Positions 1 to 9,800 of a stretch of DNA of 64,000 bases are shown here, in pieces (the first letter of the stretch is position 1; the number at the start of each line of letters is the position of its first letter). This DNA comes from Terriglobus albidus. Lineage in GTDB: Bacteria > Acidobacteriota > Terriglobia > Terriglobales > Acidobacteriaceae. The translations under genes were made by a program, and so were the position numbers. Location of the stretch: NCBI RefSeq assembly GCF_008000815.1, contig NZ_CP042806.1, forward strand, positions 4,278,001 through 4,342,000, in the 5' to 3' direction. The notes under the pieces are model-generated. The model did not search any database and had not been told where the DNA came from. It saw only the letters and a program-made list of their open reading frames with translations.

Positions 1-46
1 TCTCAACACACCAGCTCAGGCAACCCATCGCTGTATCGCTAGTCCA

Positions 47-242
47 AACTGGCAACTGGCAACTGGCAACTGGCAACTGGCAACTGGCAACTGGCAACTG
101 GCAACTGGCAACTGGCAACTGGCAACTGGCAACTGGCAACTGGCAACTGGCAACTGGCAACTGGCAACTGGCAACTGGCAACTGGCAACTGGCAACTGGC
201 AACTGGCAACTGGCAACTGGCAACTGGCAACTGGCAACTGGC
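47..242. repeat. Heptanucleotide tandem repeat, 28 copies
   Basis: The 7-base unit AACTGGC is repeated head to tail about 28 times without visible variation, ending 39 bases before the purB start codon. Because 7 is not a multiple of 3, every frame reads a 7-residue peptide repeat (for example CQLPVAS), so the reading frames through it are artefacts of the repeat. No CRISPR-like spacers are present. Copy number of such arrays commonly changes by polymerase slippage; an effect on purB expression is possible but is inference. Confidence 0.97.
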
Positions 243-281
243 TCTCCGGTAAACTAGTGTTTTCAGGGAGAATTTCACGGA

Positions 282-1592
282 ATGATCGCGCGCTATACCC
301 GCCCGGAGATGGGCAAGATCTGGTCTGACGAGAGCAAGTTTGGCTCCTGGCTGAAGGTGGAGCTGGCGGCCACAGATGTACTGGCCGAGCATGGCATTGT
401 TCCCAAAGAGGCTGCCGTTGAGCTGCGCGCCAAGGCGAAGTTCGATGTCGACCGCATCCGTGAGATCGAGCTGGATACGCGCCATGACGTCATTGCGTTT
501 ACGACCAACGTCGCCGAGAACGTAGGGCCTGCCTCGCGCTGGCTGCACTATGGCCTGACCTCGACCGATGTAGTCGATACCGCTCAGGCGCTGCAACTGG
601 CCGCCGCCAATGCGATTCTCCGCGAGGGCATCCTGAAGCTGATCCTGGTGCTGAAGCGCCGCGCGCTCGAGTTCAAGCACACGCCCATGATCGGCCGCAC
701 GCACGGCGTCCACGCCGAGCCGACGACTTATGGCCTGCGTCTGTTGCTCTGGTACGCCGAGATGCATCGCAACCTCAAGCGCTTCGACGCGGCAGCGGAA
801 GATATGCGTGTCGGCAAGCTTTCGGGCGCCGTCGGCAGCTTCGGCCACCTGAAGCCAGAGCATGAAGAGCGCATCTGCGCGTCTCTTGGTTTGCAGTCTG
901 CTTCGGTTTCGACTCAGGTGCTGCAACGCGACCGCCACGCCGCCTATATCGCCACGCTAGCCGTCATTGCGAGCACCCTGGACAAGATCGCGCTTGATAT
1001 CCGTCATCTGCAGCGCACGGAGGTGCGCGAGGCAGAGGAGTTCTTCTCTGCCAAACAGAAGGGGTCGAGCGCCATGCCGCACAAGCGCAATCCCATCACC
1101 TGCGAGAACATCTGCGGCCTGGCTCGCGTGATCCGCGGCAATGCGCAGGTCGCGCTGGAGAACGTGGCCCTATGGCACGAACGGGATATCTCCCACTCGT
1201 CGGCCGAACGCGTCATTTTGCCCGATACGACCATCGCCCTCGACTACATCCTGGATAAGACCTCCAACCTGATCGACAAGCTGCTGGTCTACCCGCACCG
1301 TATGATGAAGAACCTGGAGCTGACGGGCGGTCTGGTCTTCTCTGGCCAGCTTCTGTTGGATCTGGCGGAGTCCGGAATGCTGCGTGAGGATGCTTACAAG
1401 CTGGTCCAGTCGCATGCAATGGCCGCATGGGCAAGCGAAGGTGAAGGCCCCACGTTCAAGGACAGGATTGCCACCGATCCTGAGGTCACCAAGCGTCTGT
1501 CACCGGAGAAGATTGCACTGGCATTTACCTTTGAGCGGCAGCTTGCGAATGTAGACACAATCTTCGAGCGTGTATTAAGCGAACATGCTTAG
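282..1592 (+). CDS. purB: Adenylosuccinate lyase
   Basis: PurB catalyses two beta-eliminations in cytosolic purine synthesis: SAICAR to AICAR plus fumarate, and adenylosuccinate to AMP plus fumarate. The 436-residue product starts MIARYTRPEMGKIW, typical of bacterial PurB, and carries the fumarase/aspartase superfamily signature GSSAMPHKRNP at residues 261-271, in the flexible loop holding the catalytic serine. The upstream conserved segment TSTDVVDTAQALQL and the GRTHGVHAEPTTYG motif with the catalytic histidine are intact. The ATG is preceded by AGGGAG about eleven bases upstream. Length is normal for the family. A small gene follows two bases after the stop. Confidence 0.97.
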   Translation: MIARYTRPEMGKIWSDESKFGSWLKVELAATDVLAEHGIVPKEAAVELRAKAKFDVDRIREIELDTRHDVIAFTTNVAENVGPASRWLHYGLTSTDVVDTAQALQLAAANAILREGILKLILVLKRRALEFKHTPMIGRTHGVHAEPTTYGLRLLLWYAEMHRNLKRFDAAAEDMRVGKLSGAVGSFGHLKPEHEERICASLGLQSASVSTQVLQRDRHAAYIATLAVIASTLDKIALDIRHLQRTEVREAEEFFSAKQKGSSAMPHKRNPITCENICGLARVIRGNAQVALENVALWHERDISHSSAERVILPDTTIALDYILDKTSNLIDKLLVYPHRMMKNLELTGGLVFSGQLLLDLAESGMLREDAYKLVQSHAMAAWASEGEGPTFKDRIATDPEVTKRLSPEKIALAFTFERQLANVDTIFERVLSEHA

Positions 1593-1594
1593 AT

Positions 1595-1966
1595 ATGGCG
1601 CGGATCTGGGTTGAACGTTCCAAGTATCAGCGGTCGATGCCAATGGGCTGGACTCGATTCCAAGAGAGACCTCGTTCACCCCATGACTTCCGCGGACTTG
1701 AAACCTGGTACGTCCGCGTATGTTCCTTTACGTTTCGATTTACAAACATCCAACAACTGGAGGCGTGTCTTTTGTATTACGGCCAGAAGACACGCTCGAC
1801 CAGCAAGCTCCCTTATCGCGAGATTAAGCCCTTCATCGAGTTAGGATTGCGCGGCTGGGAGATCGAACGCTGGTTTGAACGTCTTCCCATGTATCTTCTC
1901 GAAGAACCGAAGAGGCAGAAGGTTGTAAAAGCCCTAACATTGGCACACCGACAATGGAAGGCTTGA
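1595..1966 (+). CDS. Conserved hypothetical protein, 123 aa
   Basis: The ATG lies two bases after the purB stop, so translation is probably coupled to purB. The product is basic and aromatic-rich, with a C-terminal part (WEIERWFERLPMYLLEEPKRQKVVKAL) that reads as an ordered amphipathic helical region, and a central segment (QLEACLLYYGQKTRSTSKLP) that looks like part of a folded domain. No signal peptide, membrane segment or catalytic motif is visible. I recall similar uncharacterised small proteins in Acidobacteria but cannot name a family. A link to purine metabolism rests on position only. Confidence 0.7.
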   Translation: MARIWVERSKYQRSMPMGWTRFQERPRSPHDFRGLETWYVRVCSFTFRFTNIQQLEACLLYYGQKTRSTSKLPYREIKPFIELGLRGWEIERWFERLPMYLLEEPKRQKVVKALTLAHRQWKA

Positions 1967-2065
1967 AACGAGAAATTGGTCCGTCCACTTATTGACTCTT
2001 CTCCATCGAAACCGGTAGGCTTTCCTCCGGAAACATCCAATTCTCCCGAAAGTGGTCTTATCCGT

Positions 2066-3325
2066 ATGTCGAAGTCTCTCTTTGCCCTGGCCCTACCAAT
2101 TCTGATGACAGGCGCTGCGTATGCGGCCCCGGTCTGCAATGTGACCCAGTACGGCGCGAAGGCCGACGGAACGACCAAAAACACCGCCGCGATTCAGAAG
2201 GCCATTGATGACTGCTCCGCAAAGAAGGGCACGGTTGTGCTCTCGGGCGGAACCTTTGTCTCCGGCCCCTTGGTGCTGAAGAGCAACATCACCTTCCGCG
2301 TGGAGAAGGGCGCGACGCTGCTCGGCTCCGCTGACCACGATGACTATCCGAAGATGGAAGTGTTGCGGGCACCGGGCCGGCAGTCGCTGATCTCGTCTGA
2401 TCACGCGGAGAACATCACTATCACTGGTGGCGGTCTAATCGACGGTAATGGTGAGAGCTGGTGGAAAGAAGCTCGTGCGACCAAGAACGCCGGCTTTGTC
2501 GGCGGCGATACCATCTTCCGTCCGCGCCTGGCCGTCTTCAACTACTCCAAGCACATCAAGATGGAAGACATCACCTTCCAGAACTCACCTTCCTGGCAGG
2601 TGGTTCCCTACTACTGCGACGATGTGATTATCCGCAACGTTCGCATCCTGGCCCCGGAGCACTCACCTAACTCCGACGCGGTCGATCCGTTCTCGACCTC
2701 GAACATGATCATCGACCACCTGTACGCCGATGTGGGCGATGACAACATTGCCATCAAGTCCGGCCTGGTGAATTCTCCTGGGCCGGATGCTCCGTCGAAG
2801 AACATCACCATCACCGATTGCACCTTCATGCACGGCCATGGACTTTCGATCGGAAGCGAGATCGCCGGCGGAGCCCAGAACATCCGTGCTGAGCGCATCC
2901 ACTTTGACGGCACCGATCAGGCGCTGCGCATCAAGGCCAACCGCGATCGCGGCGCCGACGTCTCGAATATCGTCTTCAAAGACATTGATATCAAGAACGT
3001 GGGCATGGCCATCCTGATCTCAGAGTATTACCCGAAGGTGCTTCCGCCCGAGGGCGATTCAGCCCAGCCGGTAACGCGCCTGACCCCGCTCTTCCACGAC
3101 ATCACCATCGAAAACGTCACCGCCACCAATGCCAAGACCACCGGCGTTATCATCGGCCTGCCGGAGTCGCCGGTGAAGAACGTCGTCCTGAAGAATGTAC
3201 ACCTGGAGGGTGGCGCCGGCTTCCGCATCAGCGACGCTACCGTCACGGCGGAGAACTTTACCGTCAAGGCTGAAAAGGGTGAGGCGATCATTGTTCTCCC
3301 TTCGGCCAAGCTGACGAAGAAGTAG
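2066..3325 (+). CDS. Secreted glycoside hydrolase family 28 (polygalacturonase-like)
   Basis: The predicted enzyme is an inverting GH28 hydrolase acting on pectic polymers such as homogalacturonan or rhamnogalacturonan, exported to periplasm or outside. The frame is open from a TTG at 1976, but the ATG at 2066 gives a clean signal peptide (MSKSLFALALPILMTGAAYA, cleavage before APVC), so it is preferred. The mature N-terminus has the pectate-lyase-like beta-helix entry NVTQYGAKADGTTKNTAAIQKAIDDC. All GH28 active-site motifs are present: NSDAVD (D204, D207), GDDNIAIKSG (D225, D226), GHG (257-259) and RIK (288-290). Length of 419 residues is usual. A rho-independent terminator follows, so the gene seems to be transcribed alone or with the gene before it. 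Confidence 0.93.
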   Translation: MSKSLFALALPILMTGAAYAAPVCNVTQYGAKADGTTKNTAAIQKAIDDCSAKKGTVVLSGGTFVSGPLVLKSNITFRVEKGATLLGSADHDDYPKMEVLRAPGRQSLISSDHAENITITGGGLIDGNGESWWKEARATKNAGFVGGDTIFRPRLAVFNYSKHIKMEDITFQNSPSWQVVPYYCDDVIIRNVRILAPEHSPNSDAVDPFSTSNMIIDHLYADVGDDNIAIKSGLVNSPGPDAPSKNITITDCTFMHGHGLSIGSEIAGGAQNIRAERIHFDGTDQALRIKANRDRGADVSNIVFKDIDIKNVGMAILISEYYPKVLPPEGDSAQPVTRLTPLFHDITIENVTATNAKTTGVIIGLPESPVKNVVLKNVHLEGGAGFRISDATVTAENFTVKAEKGEAIIVLPSAKLTKK

Positions 3326-3345
3326 AAGTATTCCATGCATCCAAT

Positions 3346-3375
3346 AAGGCCCGGCGGCGCCGGGCCTTTCGCTTT
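3346..3375 (+). terminator. Rho-independent terminator after GH28 gene
   Basis: A perfect 10-base stem, AAGGCCCGGC at 3346-3355 pairing with GCCGGGCCTT at 3359-3368, encloses a 3-base loop and is followed by a T-containing tail. It lies 20 bases after the GH28 stop. Confidence 0.85.
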
Positions 3376-3397
3376 AAACTGAAAACAGGCAATCTCC

Positions 3398-3967
3398 ATG
3401 ACCGACCAGGACCTCATTCAGATCACGACTGCAGCGCTGGCTTCCTCCGCCGAGCGCGCAGGGCAGCATCTCGCCTGTCATCCTGGCTGTCATCAGTGCT
3501 GCATCGGCGTCTTTCCCATCTCTCAGCTCGATGCCCATCGTCTGCGTTTAGCGTATGAAGCATCTCCCAAGCGAGCTGTGATCCATGCTCGTGTGCAGGA
3601 TGCTATTGCCCGCCTGAGCCCTGACTTCCCCGGAGACCCGGCGACCGGACTGCTCGATCCGGACGATCCTACATTTGAAGACTTTGCCAACGATGAGCCC
3701 TGTCCGGTGCTCGATCCGGTTACCGGGACCTGCGATCTCTACGAAGCTCGCCCAATCCCCTGCCGGACCTTCGGCCCTCCTATGCGTACAGAAGACGATG
3801 GTCTCGCTGTCTGTGAGCTGTGTTTTACGACAGCGACACCAGAGGAGATTGCTGCCGCTGAGGTAGATCCGACGTTCCTGTCGCTGGAAGAAGAGCTCAA
3901 TGCGCAGTATGAAGAAAAGGCAGGCAAGCATGGACCGACGTTGATCGCCTGGGCGTTGCGAGAATAA
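3398..3967 (+). CDS. YkgJ-family cysteine cluster protein
   Basis: The 189-residue product has the cysteine arrangement of the YkgJ/Fliw-like metal-cluster family: CHPGCHQCC near residues 27-36, then CPVLDPVTGTCDLYEARPIPCRTFGPP and CELC. Members are thought to bind Zn or an Fe-S centre; the biochemical role of the family is not established. The C-terminal half is acidic with no export signal, so it is probably cytosolic. It sits between the GH28 terminator and a hairpin-rich intergenic element, hence likely a single-gene unit. The ribosome binding site is weak, but this is the first ATG of the conserved frame. Confidence 0.85.
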   Translation: MTDQDLIQITTAALASSAERAGQHLACHPGCHQCCIGVFPISQLDAHRLRLAYEASPKRAVIHARVQDAIARLSPDFPGDPATGLLDPDDPTFEDFANDEPCPVLDPVTGTCDLYEARPIPCRTFGPPMRTEDDGLAVCELCFTTATPEEIAAAEVDPTFLSLEEELNAQYEEKAGKHGPTLIAWALRE

Positions 3968-3995
3968 ATGCCGTTCCTGCCGACGGCTCTATAGC

Positions 3996-4190
3996 GCGGG
4001 CCTTCAGCCCGCAATCCTTCGCTTGCACCCATACCTGGGCGTTGCCCCAGGCTGGCATAGAACGCGCCTCCACCCCAACGAACACGTTCGTTGGGGGCCC
4101 CGGCCCTTCAGCGCTTTGCGAACACTGCCAGCAAAGCGGGTCCTTCGCTACGCTCAGGATGACAAGATCCAGAAGGCGTTCTCCACAGAC
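3996..4190. repeat. Hairpin-rich intergenic repeat element
   Basis: Three hairpins follow each other: GCGGGC/GCCCGC (3996-4012), CCTGGG/CCCAGG (4034-4051), and a perfect 10-base stem CCCCAACGAA/TTCGTTGGGG with a CACG loop (4073-4096). They are followed by a segment reading CTTCGCTACGCTCAGGATGAC, a wording that recurs between genes in many bacterial genomes. The frame of the next gene runs open through this element, but its translation (for example PGWHRTRLHPNEHV) is not protein-like. It is best seen as a dispersed, REP-like intergenic element. Confidence 0.6.
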
Positions 4191-4235
4191 GAGCACCGGC
4201 AACAACGCTGTAGGAAACCATCTAAGCTAGAACGA

Positions 4236-6875
4236 GTGCCTTTCACCGTGATCCTGGAAGCGCTGCAGCGCGGCGCGACAATTCTGACCGGCAATCAACG
4301 TGCCGCCCGTTCGCTTTCGCGTGAGTACGCTCGGCATCAGCGTGCGCAAGGTTTACGTGTGTGGCAGTCGCCCGTCATTCTTCCCTGGTCGGCCTGGACA
4401 CACACTCTCTGGCAACAGCTTCTTGTCGATGGCCATGAGCATCGCCTTCTACTCAATCCCTGGCAGGAATCGGAGCTGTGGCGTCGGATCATCGCTGACG
4501 ATGAACGGCTCTCCACACTGCAATCGGCAGATTCGCTGGCACCGTTGGCGCAACGCGCCCACACGCTGATGCATCGCCATCGCGCCCGGCGCAATCTTGA
4601 AGTCCACAACCTGAACGCCGATCAGCAGGCTTTTCTTCGCTGGCTCCACGCCTTCGAACGCACGTGCCGCGCTGATGCCTGCCTCTCTTCCGCTGAGCTT
4701 GAGTCCGCCCTGCTCGCGAAGGCGGGCGAGCTCCGCCTTGCCCGAGAGTATCTGCTGCACGGTTTTGATGGCCTGACGCCCGCGCAGCGGGTATTGCTGC
4801 ATACGCTGCGTGCACAGACCACCTTCTCTGAGACACCGCCAATCGCAATCACTGCACATGCATCGCTCCATGCAGCTAATAGTCCCGATGATGAACTACG
4901 TTACCTTGCGCAACAGGTGCGGGATCGACATGCTGCGGAGCCTTCGGCCCGGATCGCCGTCATTGTGCCCGATCTGCAATCGCAGCGATCAATCGTCGAA
5001 CGCGCCTTCCGTAATACGGTCGCTCCCTGGCTCAACCGTGTCGGCAATACGGCTCCTGCGCCCTTTGAGTTCACACTTGGCACGCCACTCTCGCAACAGC
5101 CCGCCATCGTTGCTGCGCTGCGGCTGATACGTTGGATAAACCGGCCTCTCGCTCTCGACGAAGTCTCAAGCCTGTTGCGTTCTCCTTTTCTCAAAGGAGC
5201 CGAAGAGGAGTTGCTGGCGCGTGCAGATTTCGATGCGCGTGTGCTGCATGAACAGGCTCTCGTCGAACCCACGCTCTCCGCCGATCGCCTGCTCTCGCTG
5301 ATCAGGACGCGGCATGCTCCGCGGCTTGATCGTCTGGAGGAGGTGCTCCACGCCATTCGCCGCACCAGCACGCGCGCGCGCAGCTTCTCCCAATGGTCCA
5401 CCAGCCTTCGTGCCCTGCTTGAGGCCTGCGGATGGCCGGGAGACCGCTCGCTGGACTCCGCTGGTTTCCAACTTATGGAACGCTGGCAGGACCTGCTCGA
5501 CGACCTGACAAGCCTCGACTTCACCGGCGGGACCTACAGCTTCAGCCACATGCTCGGCGCCCTGGAACAGGCCGCGCACAGCACGCTCTTCTCGCTGCGC
5601 TCTCTTGATGCACCGATCCAGATCATGGGCGCTCTTGAGTCTTCCGGCAGCACCTTCGATGCGATCTTCTTCCTGAACGCGACCAATACGGCCTGGCCTG
5701 CCCCGGTCTCCGCGCATCCTCTTCTGCCCTTCGCGCTGCAGCGCATCAACGCCATGCCCGGAGCTGATGCCGCGACCGACATCGCTCAGGCACAGCGCAT
5801 CACGGGCCGGATCCTTAGTAGCGCACCCACGGTAGTGGTGACCTATGCCCGCGAATTCGCGGAGGGCGAGCAACTGCCGTCCCCTCTGTTCACTCACCTG
5901 CCGCAGATCGACGCCATGCCACAACCGATCTCATCCCCTGATGTGAAGCTTGAGCCAGTCGACGACACGGAAGCCATCCCGGTTCCACATGGGACGTTAC
6001 GTGGCGGCAGCAGCCTTTTGCGCAATCAGGCAGCATGTGCGTTTCGCGCCTTTGCCGAAGGGCGCCTACATACGCGCGCTATCAACGATGATTCTCCGGG
6101 CCTGACTCCTCGTTCACGCGGCAATGTGACGCATGCGGTGCTTGAGCACTTCTGGAAGGACACCGTCAGCCAGGCCGCATTGAAGTCCATGCCAGCTGCA
6201 GAGCTTGCGGCACGTGTGGATCAGGCCATCGATGATGCCTTCGCACAGATCGCCGCCGATGCCTCTTCCTGGAACCGCGCCTATCTGAGCGTGCAACGGG
6301 AACGTTTACGCAAGCTGGTGTTGCAATGGCTGGAGTACGAGAAGAAACGGTGTGACTTCACCGTCGCCGGCGTCGAAGAGAAGCGCGAGAATGTCGCGTT
6401 TGGTCCGCTGGAACTGACCCTTCGCGCCGATCGCATCGATCGCACCGAAGAGGGCCTGGTACTCATCGACTACAAGACCGGCCAGGCGAAGCCGAAGTCA
6501 TGGTTAGGCGATCGCCCAGACGAACCTCAACTTCCTCTTTATGCCTCTCTTCCCACGGAAGAGCCCGTTGCAGCCATTGCCTTTGCCACATTGCGCGCCG
6601 GCAAGGAGTTACAACTCGCCGGCTTTCAGAGCGCTGTTCGCGTACTGCCGAGGCCTGACAAACATCAGCCAAAGGAACCCTTCGAAAAGACCCTTGCCAG
6701 ATGGAAGGATGTCTTGCTGCGGTTGGCCGAAGAATTCTATGCCGGCCACGCTGAGGTGAACCCGAAGAACTATCCCGCGACCTGCGAGTTCTGCGAACAG
6801 CGGCTTCTCTGCCGTCTGAATCCTGCAAACCTCGACCGGGATGACGAAGACGCAGCGGAGGATGAGGATGAGTAA
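4236..6875 (+). CDS. AddB-like inactivated-helicase/PD-(D/E)XK nuclease
   Basis: This 880-residue protein is the probable AddB-like partner of a helicase-nuclease that resects DNA double-strand breaks for recombination. The C-terminal RecB-type nuclease domain shows the LIDYKTG motif (D745, K747) and four cysteines placed as in AddB/Cas4 iron-sulfur nucleases: C601, then C850, C853 and C859 (CEFCEQRLLC). The N-terminal half has helicase-fold features such as an early LTGNQRAARSLSREYA segment in place of a classical Walker A, as in AddB. The frame is open from 4023, but that part encodes the intergenic repeat; GTG at 4236 (or 4248) fits the start of homology. It overlaps the next gene by 8 bases. 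Confidence 0.85.
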   Translation: MPFTVILEALQRGATILTGNQRAARSLSREYARHQRAQGLRVWQSPVILPWSAWTHTLWQQLLVDGHEHRLLLNPWQESELWRRIIADDERLSTLQSADSLAPLAQRAHTLMHRHRARRNLEVHNLNADQQAFLRWLHAFERTCRADACLSSAELESALLAKAGELRLAREYLLHGFDGLTPAQRVLLHTLRAQTTFSETPPIAITAHASLHAANSPDDELRYLAQQVRDRHAAEPSARIAVIVPDLQSQRSIVERAFRNTVAPWLNRVGNTAPAPFEFTLGTPLSQQPAIVAALRLIRWINRPLALDEVSSLLRSPFLKGAEEELLARADFDARVLHEQALVEPTLSADRLLSLIRTRHAPRLDRLEEVLHAIRRTSTRARSFSQWSTSLRALLEACGWPGDRSLDSAGFQLMERWQDLLDDLTSLDFTGGTYSFSHMLGALEQAAHSTLFSLRSLDAPIQIMGALESSGSTFDAIFFLNATNTAWPAPVSAHPLLPFALQRINAMPGADAATDIAQAQRITGRILSSAPTVVVTYAREFAEGEQLPSPLFTHLPQIDAMPQPISSPDVKLEPVDDTEAIPVPHGTLRGGSSLLRNQAACAFRAFAEGRLHTRAINDDSPGLTPRSRGNVTHAVLEHFWKDTVSQAALKSMPAAELAARVDQAIDDAFAQIAADASSWNRAYLSVQRERLRKLVLQWLEYEKKRCDFTVAGVEEKRENVAFGPLELTLRADRIDRTEEGLVLIDYKTGQAKPKSWLGDRPDEPQLPLYASLPTEEPVAAIAFATLRAGKELQLAGFQSAVRVLPRPDKHQPKEPFEKTLARWKDVLLRLAEEFYAGHAEVNPKNYPATCEFCEQRLLCRLNPANLDRDDEDAAEDEDE

Positions 6876-9800
6876 GCGGCCCGCGGATTTTGCTCAGCGC
6901 CAGGCGGCGTTGAATACGCGTGCGTCCGTGCTCGTCGAGGCGCCAGCCGGTTCCGGCAAGACAGGTCTGCTGATTCTGCGCTATCTGAAGCTGTTGGCCG
7001 ATGCCTCCGTGGAGCAGCCGGAGCAGGTGCTCGCGATTACCTTCACCCGTAAGGCAACGGCCGAGATGAAGGCTCGGGTGTTGGGAGCTCTGGCGGCTGC
7101 ACAATCCGGATCGGAACCCGAAGGCGAGGAGTGGGAGCACAAGGCACAGGTGCATCGCACGGCGGTGCAGGCGCTGGAACGCGATGCTCAGCTTGGATGG
7201 CACCTGCTGGAGCATCCGGGGCGGTTGAATATCCGAACCATCGATTCCGTTTGCACGGAGCTGGCGCGGGCATTGCCGGTGTTGGCTGGAGCCGGCGCTC
7301 TGCAACAACCCGTCGATGACGCATCAGCACTCTATCGCGAGGCGGCATCGCGCACACTGCGCCTGCTGGGCGGTGAAGATGCAGTGCTCAACGACGATAT
7401 CCGCCTGTTGCTATTGCACCGCGACGGCAATCTGTCCGACTGCGAGTCGCTGCTGGCAGAGATGCTGGCCCTTCGAGAACAGTGGGGACATATCGTTCCG
7501 CTGACAGGCGATCTGACCGATAAAGCCCTCGATACGGAGGTTCGCCCACGGCTGGAAGAAGCAATCGAACGGCTGATCTGCCTGGAACTGAGCAAGCTGC
7601 TGGAGATGCTTGGCAGCGAGTTGGCAAACCGGATCGCACGCATGGCGGCTGCTTTCGGCGACGAGCCTGCGTATGAGTCGATTCCCAATCCCTATGTCTT
7701 GTGTCTCGGACTTACCGGACATCCCGAGCCCTTACCGCATGCTGTCGAACACTGGAAGACCTTTGCCAGGATGTTCACAACAGGTGGAGGCAAGGCGTGG
7801 AGGTCCGGATCGATCTTCAATCAGAAGAACATGCAGGTGGCGGCCTCAAAGGCTCTAAAACAGCAGTTCCAGTACCTTCTGGCGGATGTCGCCCAGAACG
7901 AAGCCTTGCTGCCACAGTTCAAAGCAGTATTGCGACTTCCCGACGCGACGTATCCCGACGATCAGTGGCAGGTAGCAAAGGCTCTCTTCCGCCTGCTGCG
8001 GGCGGCGATGGTAGAGCTGAGGCTGCTCTTCGCCGAGCGCGGGCAGTGCGATTTCTCTGAGCTGTCGCTGGCGGCGCGCGCCGCGCTGGACCAGGATGCG
8101 GAAGCAGCTTCGCTGGCAGCCGGGTTGGGCATGCGGCTGCAGCATTTACTGGTGGACGAAATGCAGGACACCTCCACCTCGCAGTATGACCTGTTGGAGA
8201 AGCTGACCGAGGGGTGGGACGGTATCAGCCAGACGCTGTTCCTCGTCGGAGATCCCAAGCAGTCGATCTATCTCTTTCGCCAGGCGCGCGTTGAGCGCTT
8301 CCTGGAGACGATGCAACTAAAGAAGCTGGGGACCATTCAACTGGAGGTGGTTCAGCTCACGACGAACTTCCGCTCGCAGCATCATCTGGTCAAGGAGTTC
8401 AATCGCCACTTCACGCCTATCTTCGCGGAAGACGCGATTGCCTACACAGAGGCGGCGCCTCATTTGGAGGCCGGTGGCAAGGAGCCTATCCGCTGGCATG
8501 CCTGGGTAAGCTCCGCAACCCAGCTCTCTCCAGAGGGCAAGCGGGAAGCCCGGCAACAGACCCGCGCCTTCGCCAGGGAGATTGCAGCCCTGGCAAAGCA
8601 CGAGGTAGGGTCGAAGGCCGTCCTTGTTCGCGACCGCAAGCACCTGCTGGAGATCATCGCCGCCTTTCGGGCCGAGGGTATCCCCTACCGCGCGGTCGAG
8701 ATCGACTCGCTGGCCGAGCGCATCGAGGTCCTGGATCTGCTGGCCCTGACGCGAACTATATTGCACCCGGCAGATCGTCCCGCCTGGTTTGCAGTCCTGC
8801 GGGCTCCGTGGTGCGGCCTATCGCTGGCTGAGATGCACCTGTTGGCCGGGCAGGACGATCACGCCTGGAGGCATGTACCCGTCCCCCGGCTGCTCACCGA
8901 GCGGATCGCACTCCTGGCACCCGAAGCGGCCGCACGGGCCGGGAGGACGTGGGAGGTGCTTCAGGCTTCCATCGCGGAACGTGGTACACAATCGACGGCA
9001 CGCTGGGTCGAGCGAACCTGGAGGTCACTGGGAGGAGATGTCGGCCTGACTCCAGAGGCGCTGACCAACGCGGAGGCTTTCTTCCGTCTGCTCGACACCC
9101 TGGAATCGACAGGGGCTTCTTTGACGACACTGCCCGACCGGTTGCAGAAGCTCTACGCCACACCAGAACATCGGCCGGACGCAGTCGACCTGCTAACAAT
9201 CCATAAGTCCAAGGGACTGGAGTGGGATGTCGTCTTCGTGCCGGCGCTGGAACGGAAGTCTGGCATTACGGGCTCGCGCGCGCTCTCATGGCTGGAGCTT
9301 GAGTCGAACAGCCACCTGGTGCTGCTCTCGCCGATTGCGCCCCGTGAGGAGGAAAAAGACGCACTCACATCCTGGATCAAGAACATTCATAATCAGCGAG
9401 AAGCTCATGAAAGAAAAAGACTTTTTTACGTTGCGGCAACCAGAGCCAAACGTAGCCTGCATCTGTTCGCGCTTGCCCATACGAGCGCGAAGAATACGGT
9501 AGAGCCCCAGTCAGGGACCCTGCTTCAGGCCGCATGGCCGGCCGCGCAGACCCACTTTGCTCCTGTGCTCGATCCCGGGCTTCCGTTCCCAGCGCTCGAC
9601 GAAATGGAACAGGAAAGCTCTGCTGGCGAGACTGGAAATGGGCTCCTTCGGCTACCAGCGGCGTTAGACCCCATGGCGTGGCTGGCACGACCAGACAAAC
9701 TGGGGGTGCCATTGGAGCCGAGCTATCAACGCCCCCAGGGCGGTATCGAAGCCAGGGCCTTCGGCAATGTGGTGCATCTGCTGGTCGAGTCCATGGCAAA

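Noticed and set aside
47-242. Heptamer array as a CRISPR
   Set aside because: Unit is 7 bases with no spacers or larger periodicity.
39-938. Long minus-strand frame antisense to purB, including the repeat
   Set aside because: Its translation is the heptamer repeat plus an antisense shadow of purB; composition is not protein-like.
4023-4235. N-terminal extension of the AddB-like protein
   Set aside because: It translates the hairpin-rich repeat element and precedes the start of family-like sequence.
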